From positions 1 through 5,728 of the forward strand of contig CAIYWM010000344.1 of the NCBI GenBank assembly GCA_903929895.1: DNA of 5,728 nt, read 5' to 3'. Shown in pieces: positions 5,711 to 5,728 of this stretch. This DNA is from an uncultured Alphaproteobacteria bacterium (GTDB taxonomy: Bacteria; Pseudomonadota; Alphaproteobacteria; Reyranellales; Reyranellaceae). Each line of letters starts with the position of its first letter. Position 1 is the first letter of the stretch. The translations under genes and the position numbers were made by a program. The notes under the pieces are model-generated. The model was not told where the DNA came from, searched no databases, and saw only the letters and a program-made list of their open reading frames with translations.

Positions 5711-5728
5711 TGGAGAGCGTAGCTGGTC
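5710..5728 (+). CDS. Start of a probable IS110-family transposase (partial)
   Basis: Only six full codons are visible: Met-Glu-Ser-Val-Ala-Gly, plus one extra base. IS110-family DEDD recombinases begin in this way before the RuvC-like Asp-Val-Ser/Ala block that holds the first catalytic Asp, which would lie just beyond the window. A purine-rich ribosome site (AGAGGAGAG, 5696-5704) is correctly placed. That site and the A of the ATG lie in one arm of a perfect 12-bp inverted repeat, so translation may be repressed by RNA folding. The family call is inferred from a very short segment plus the structured leader. Confidence 0.5.

Larger units (their letters stand above)
5604..5728 (+). mobile_element. 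Left end of an IS110-family-like insertion sequence (runs off window)
   Basis: A non-coding leader of about 100 bp is followed by a start codon opening M-E-S-V-A-G, like IS110-family transposases, which typically begin with a short Met-x-x-x-Ala-Gly segment and then Leu/Ile-Asp-Val. The leader is rich in secondary structure and sits against a REP-like sequence, a favoured target for several IS110-family elements. There is no terminal inverted repeat or target duplication to fix the boundary, so 5604 is an estimate. Six codons are thin evidence, and another transposase or a host gene remains possible. Confidence 0.5.

Noticed and set aside
5616..5722. Two tiny frames in the leader (13 codons from 5616; 21 codons from 5657) overlapping as TAATG, a possible leader-peptide switch
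   Set aside because: Neither has a convincing ribosome site, and such short frames are expected by chance. The arrangement is suggestive only because ribosomes crossing 5633-5644 would open the 12-bp stem. Conservation in other copies would be needed.
1..5728. CRISPR arrays, tRNA or rRNA genes
   Set aside because: I saw no regularly spaced direct repeats, no tRNA-like cloverleaf outside the genes and no rRNA sequence. Nearly all of the window is protein-coding.

Overview
The window is GC-rich, gene-dense DNA that looks alphaproteobacterial. The evidence is the gene order hemE-hemH-hemJ, a HemJ-type protoporphyrinogen oxidase, a ferrochelatase with a cysteine-rich C-terminus, and strong G/C preference at third codon positions. 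I cannot name the genus. A Reyranella-, Rhodospirillales- or Bradyrhizobium-like genome is a guess.

Region 1 (1-2223, + strand) is a heme-biosynthesis operon. It holds the 3' part of hemE (uroporphyrinogen decarboxylase), hemH (ferrochelatase) and hemJ (membrane protoporphyrinogen oxidase). The genes are separated by 10 bp and by a 1-bp stop/start overlap. They cover an early and the last two steps of the late heme pathway.

Region 2 (2210-4435 and on to 5581) is an accessory module. A LysR-type regulator on the - strand runs tail-to-tail into hemJ with a 14-bp overlap. It is divergent from a three-gene + strand operon across a short AT-rich control region (3158-3258). The operon encodes two separate halves of a thiamine-diphosphate (ThDP) enzyme, a Pyr-domain subunit and a PP-domain subunit, resembling sulfopyruvate/phosphonopyruvate decarboxylases (ComD/ComE type). 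A C45-family Ntn hydrolase of the isopenicillin-N acyltransferase (IAT) type follows, with a predicted self-cleavage site before Cys114. Tight spacing and a shared divergent regulator suggest one pathway: deacylation of an amide plus decarboxylation of a 2-oxo acid. The true substrate is unknown. None of the usual partners (xsc, phosphonate genes) is in view.

Region 3 (5582-5728) is a non-coding stretch followed by the first codons of a gene starting M-E-S-V-A-G. I read it as a short REP-like host sequence interrupted by the left end of an IS110-family insertion sequence. The leader contains a perfect 12-bp inverted repeat (5633-5644 with 5699-5710). One arm covers the ribosome binding site and the first base of the transposase start codon, and a second hairpin lies inside the loop. 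IS110-group elements encode their bridge RNA in this position, so the leader is a candidate bridge RNA and/or translational switch. This is the most unusual structure in the window, but the element is cut off by the window end.
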